Made by a program: the position numbers and the translations under genes. A stretch of 13,959 nucleotides of DNA, taken from the NCBI GenBank assembly GCA_945871545.1, contig CAMBWJ010000018.1, forward strand, positions 1 to 13,959. The letters run 5' to 3'. The stretch is from an uncultured Clostridia bacterium. Lineage in GTDB: Bacteria; Bacillota_A; Clostridia; Christensenellales; Aristaeellaceae. Shown piece by piece: positions 13,877 through 13,959 of the stretch. Within the stretch, counting starts at the first letter, position 1, and each line of letters begins with the position of its first letter. The notes beneath the pieces are model-generated. The model was not told the DNA's origin and did not search any database. It saw nothing but the letters and a program-made list of their open reading frames with translations.

Positions 13877-13907
13877 AACCGCCGTCCGAAATCGGAGGGC
13901 GGTTTTT
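13877..13907 (+). terminator. Rho-independent terminator after the AGCS transporter
   Basis: AACCGCC (13877-13883) pairs with GGCGGTT (13898-13904), with an inner TCCG/CGGA pairing around an AAAT loop and one G-G mismatch. It runs into TTTTT (13903-13907). A smaller hairpin, GGGGA/TCCCC (13851-13865), precedes it just after the stop codon. Confidence 0.85.
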
Positions 13908-13919
13908 GGTACACTCAAA

Positions 13920-13959
13920 GCACAAGCAAACAATACCGACGGGTATGGAGTGCTTGTGC
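13920..13959. repeat. Nested inverted repeat at the window edge
   Basis: Outer 9-bp perfect arms (GCACAAGCA, 13920-13928, and TGCTTGTGC, 13951-13959) enclose an inner 5-bp pair (ATACC, 13933-13937, with GGTAT, 13942-13946). The outer arm ends exactly at the last base of the window, so it may extend further. There is no U-tract in view. The role is unknown; it could be a structured leader, a repeat element or an element end. Confidence 0.55.

Noticed and set aside
12283..13914. A 543-residue open frame on the minus strand opposite the AGCS transporter and T-box
   Set aside because: It has the same composition artefact (His, Gln, Gly, Asp-rich) and covers a terminator and riboswitch. The plus-strand gene has all family motifs.

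Overview
The window reads as chromosomal DNA from a GC-rich clostridial-type Firmicute. Four things point there: an Ala-type T-box riboswitch, an IspH protein fused to ribosomal protein S1 (a fusion known from Clostridia), the clostridial gene order cmk-plsC-ispH/S1, and strong AGGAGG-type ribosome binding sites with sigma-A-like TTGACA/TATAAT promoters. Codons are strongly GC-biased at the third position. I cannot place it to genus. I see no mobile element, CRISPR array, tRNA or rRNA.

Layout. (1) Positions 1-2932, plus strand: the end of an ABC-transporter ATPase gene, an ABC-2-like membrane subunit overlapping it by 7 bp, and uvrC only 3 bp further on. (2) Positions 2937-3877: an alpha/beta hydrolase on the minus strand. 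It converges on uvrC across a perfect 16-bp hairpin and has its own promoter. (3) Positions 3940-6815, plus strand: a promoter, then an M20 dipeptidase (pepV-like), cytidylate kinase (cmk) and a PlsC acyltransferase, closed by a terminator. (4) Positions 6872-8821: the IspH-S1 fusion. It lacks a normal start codon and carries an internal, AT-rich ribosome-binding region at the IspH/S1 junction. Three hairpins follow, two of them terminator-like. (5) Positions 8971-11991, minus strand: a promoter, an uncharacterised four-helix membrane protein, a GtrB/CsbB-type polyprenyl-phosphate glycosyltransferase, and an M18 aminopeptidase. (6) Positions 12093-13907, plus strand: a promoter, a complete T-box leader and a sodium:alanine symporter (AGCS family) with a terminator. 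(7) The window ends in a nested inverted repeat cut by the edge.

Most of this is housekeeping: DNA repair (uvrC), nucleotide metabolism (cmk), phospholipid synthesis (plsC), isoprenoids and translation (ispH-S1), peptide turnover (M20, M18) and amino acid uptake (AGCS). The T-box can be read in some detail. A GCC specifier in Stem I and a UGGU bulge in the antiterminator both fit uncharged tRNA-Ala, so the transporter should be induced by alanine starvation. I found no clear sign of a wholly new biological system. The points most worth a second look are the missing ispH start codon, possible separate translation of S1 from inside the fusion gene, the Ala T-box on a transporter, and the small membrane protein paired with the glycosyltransferase.
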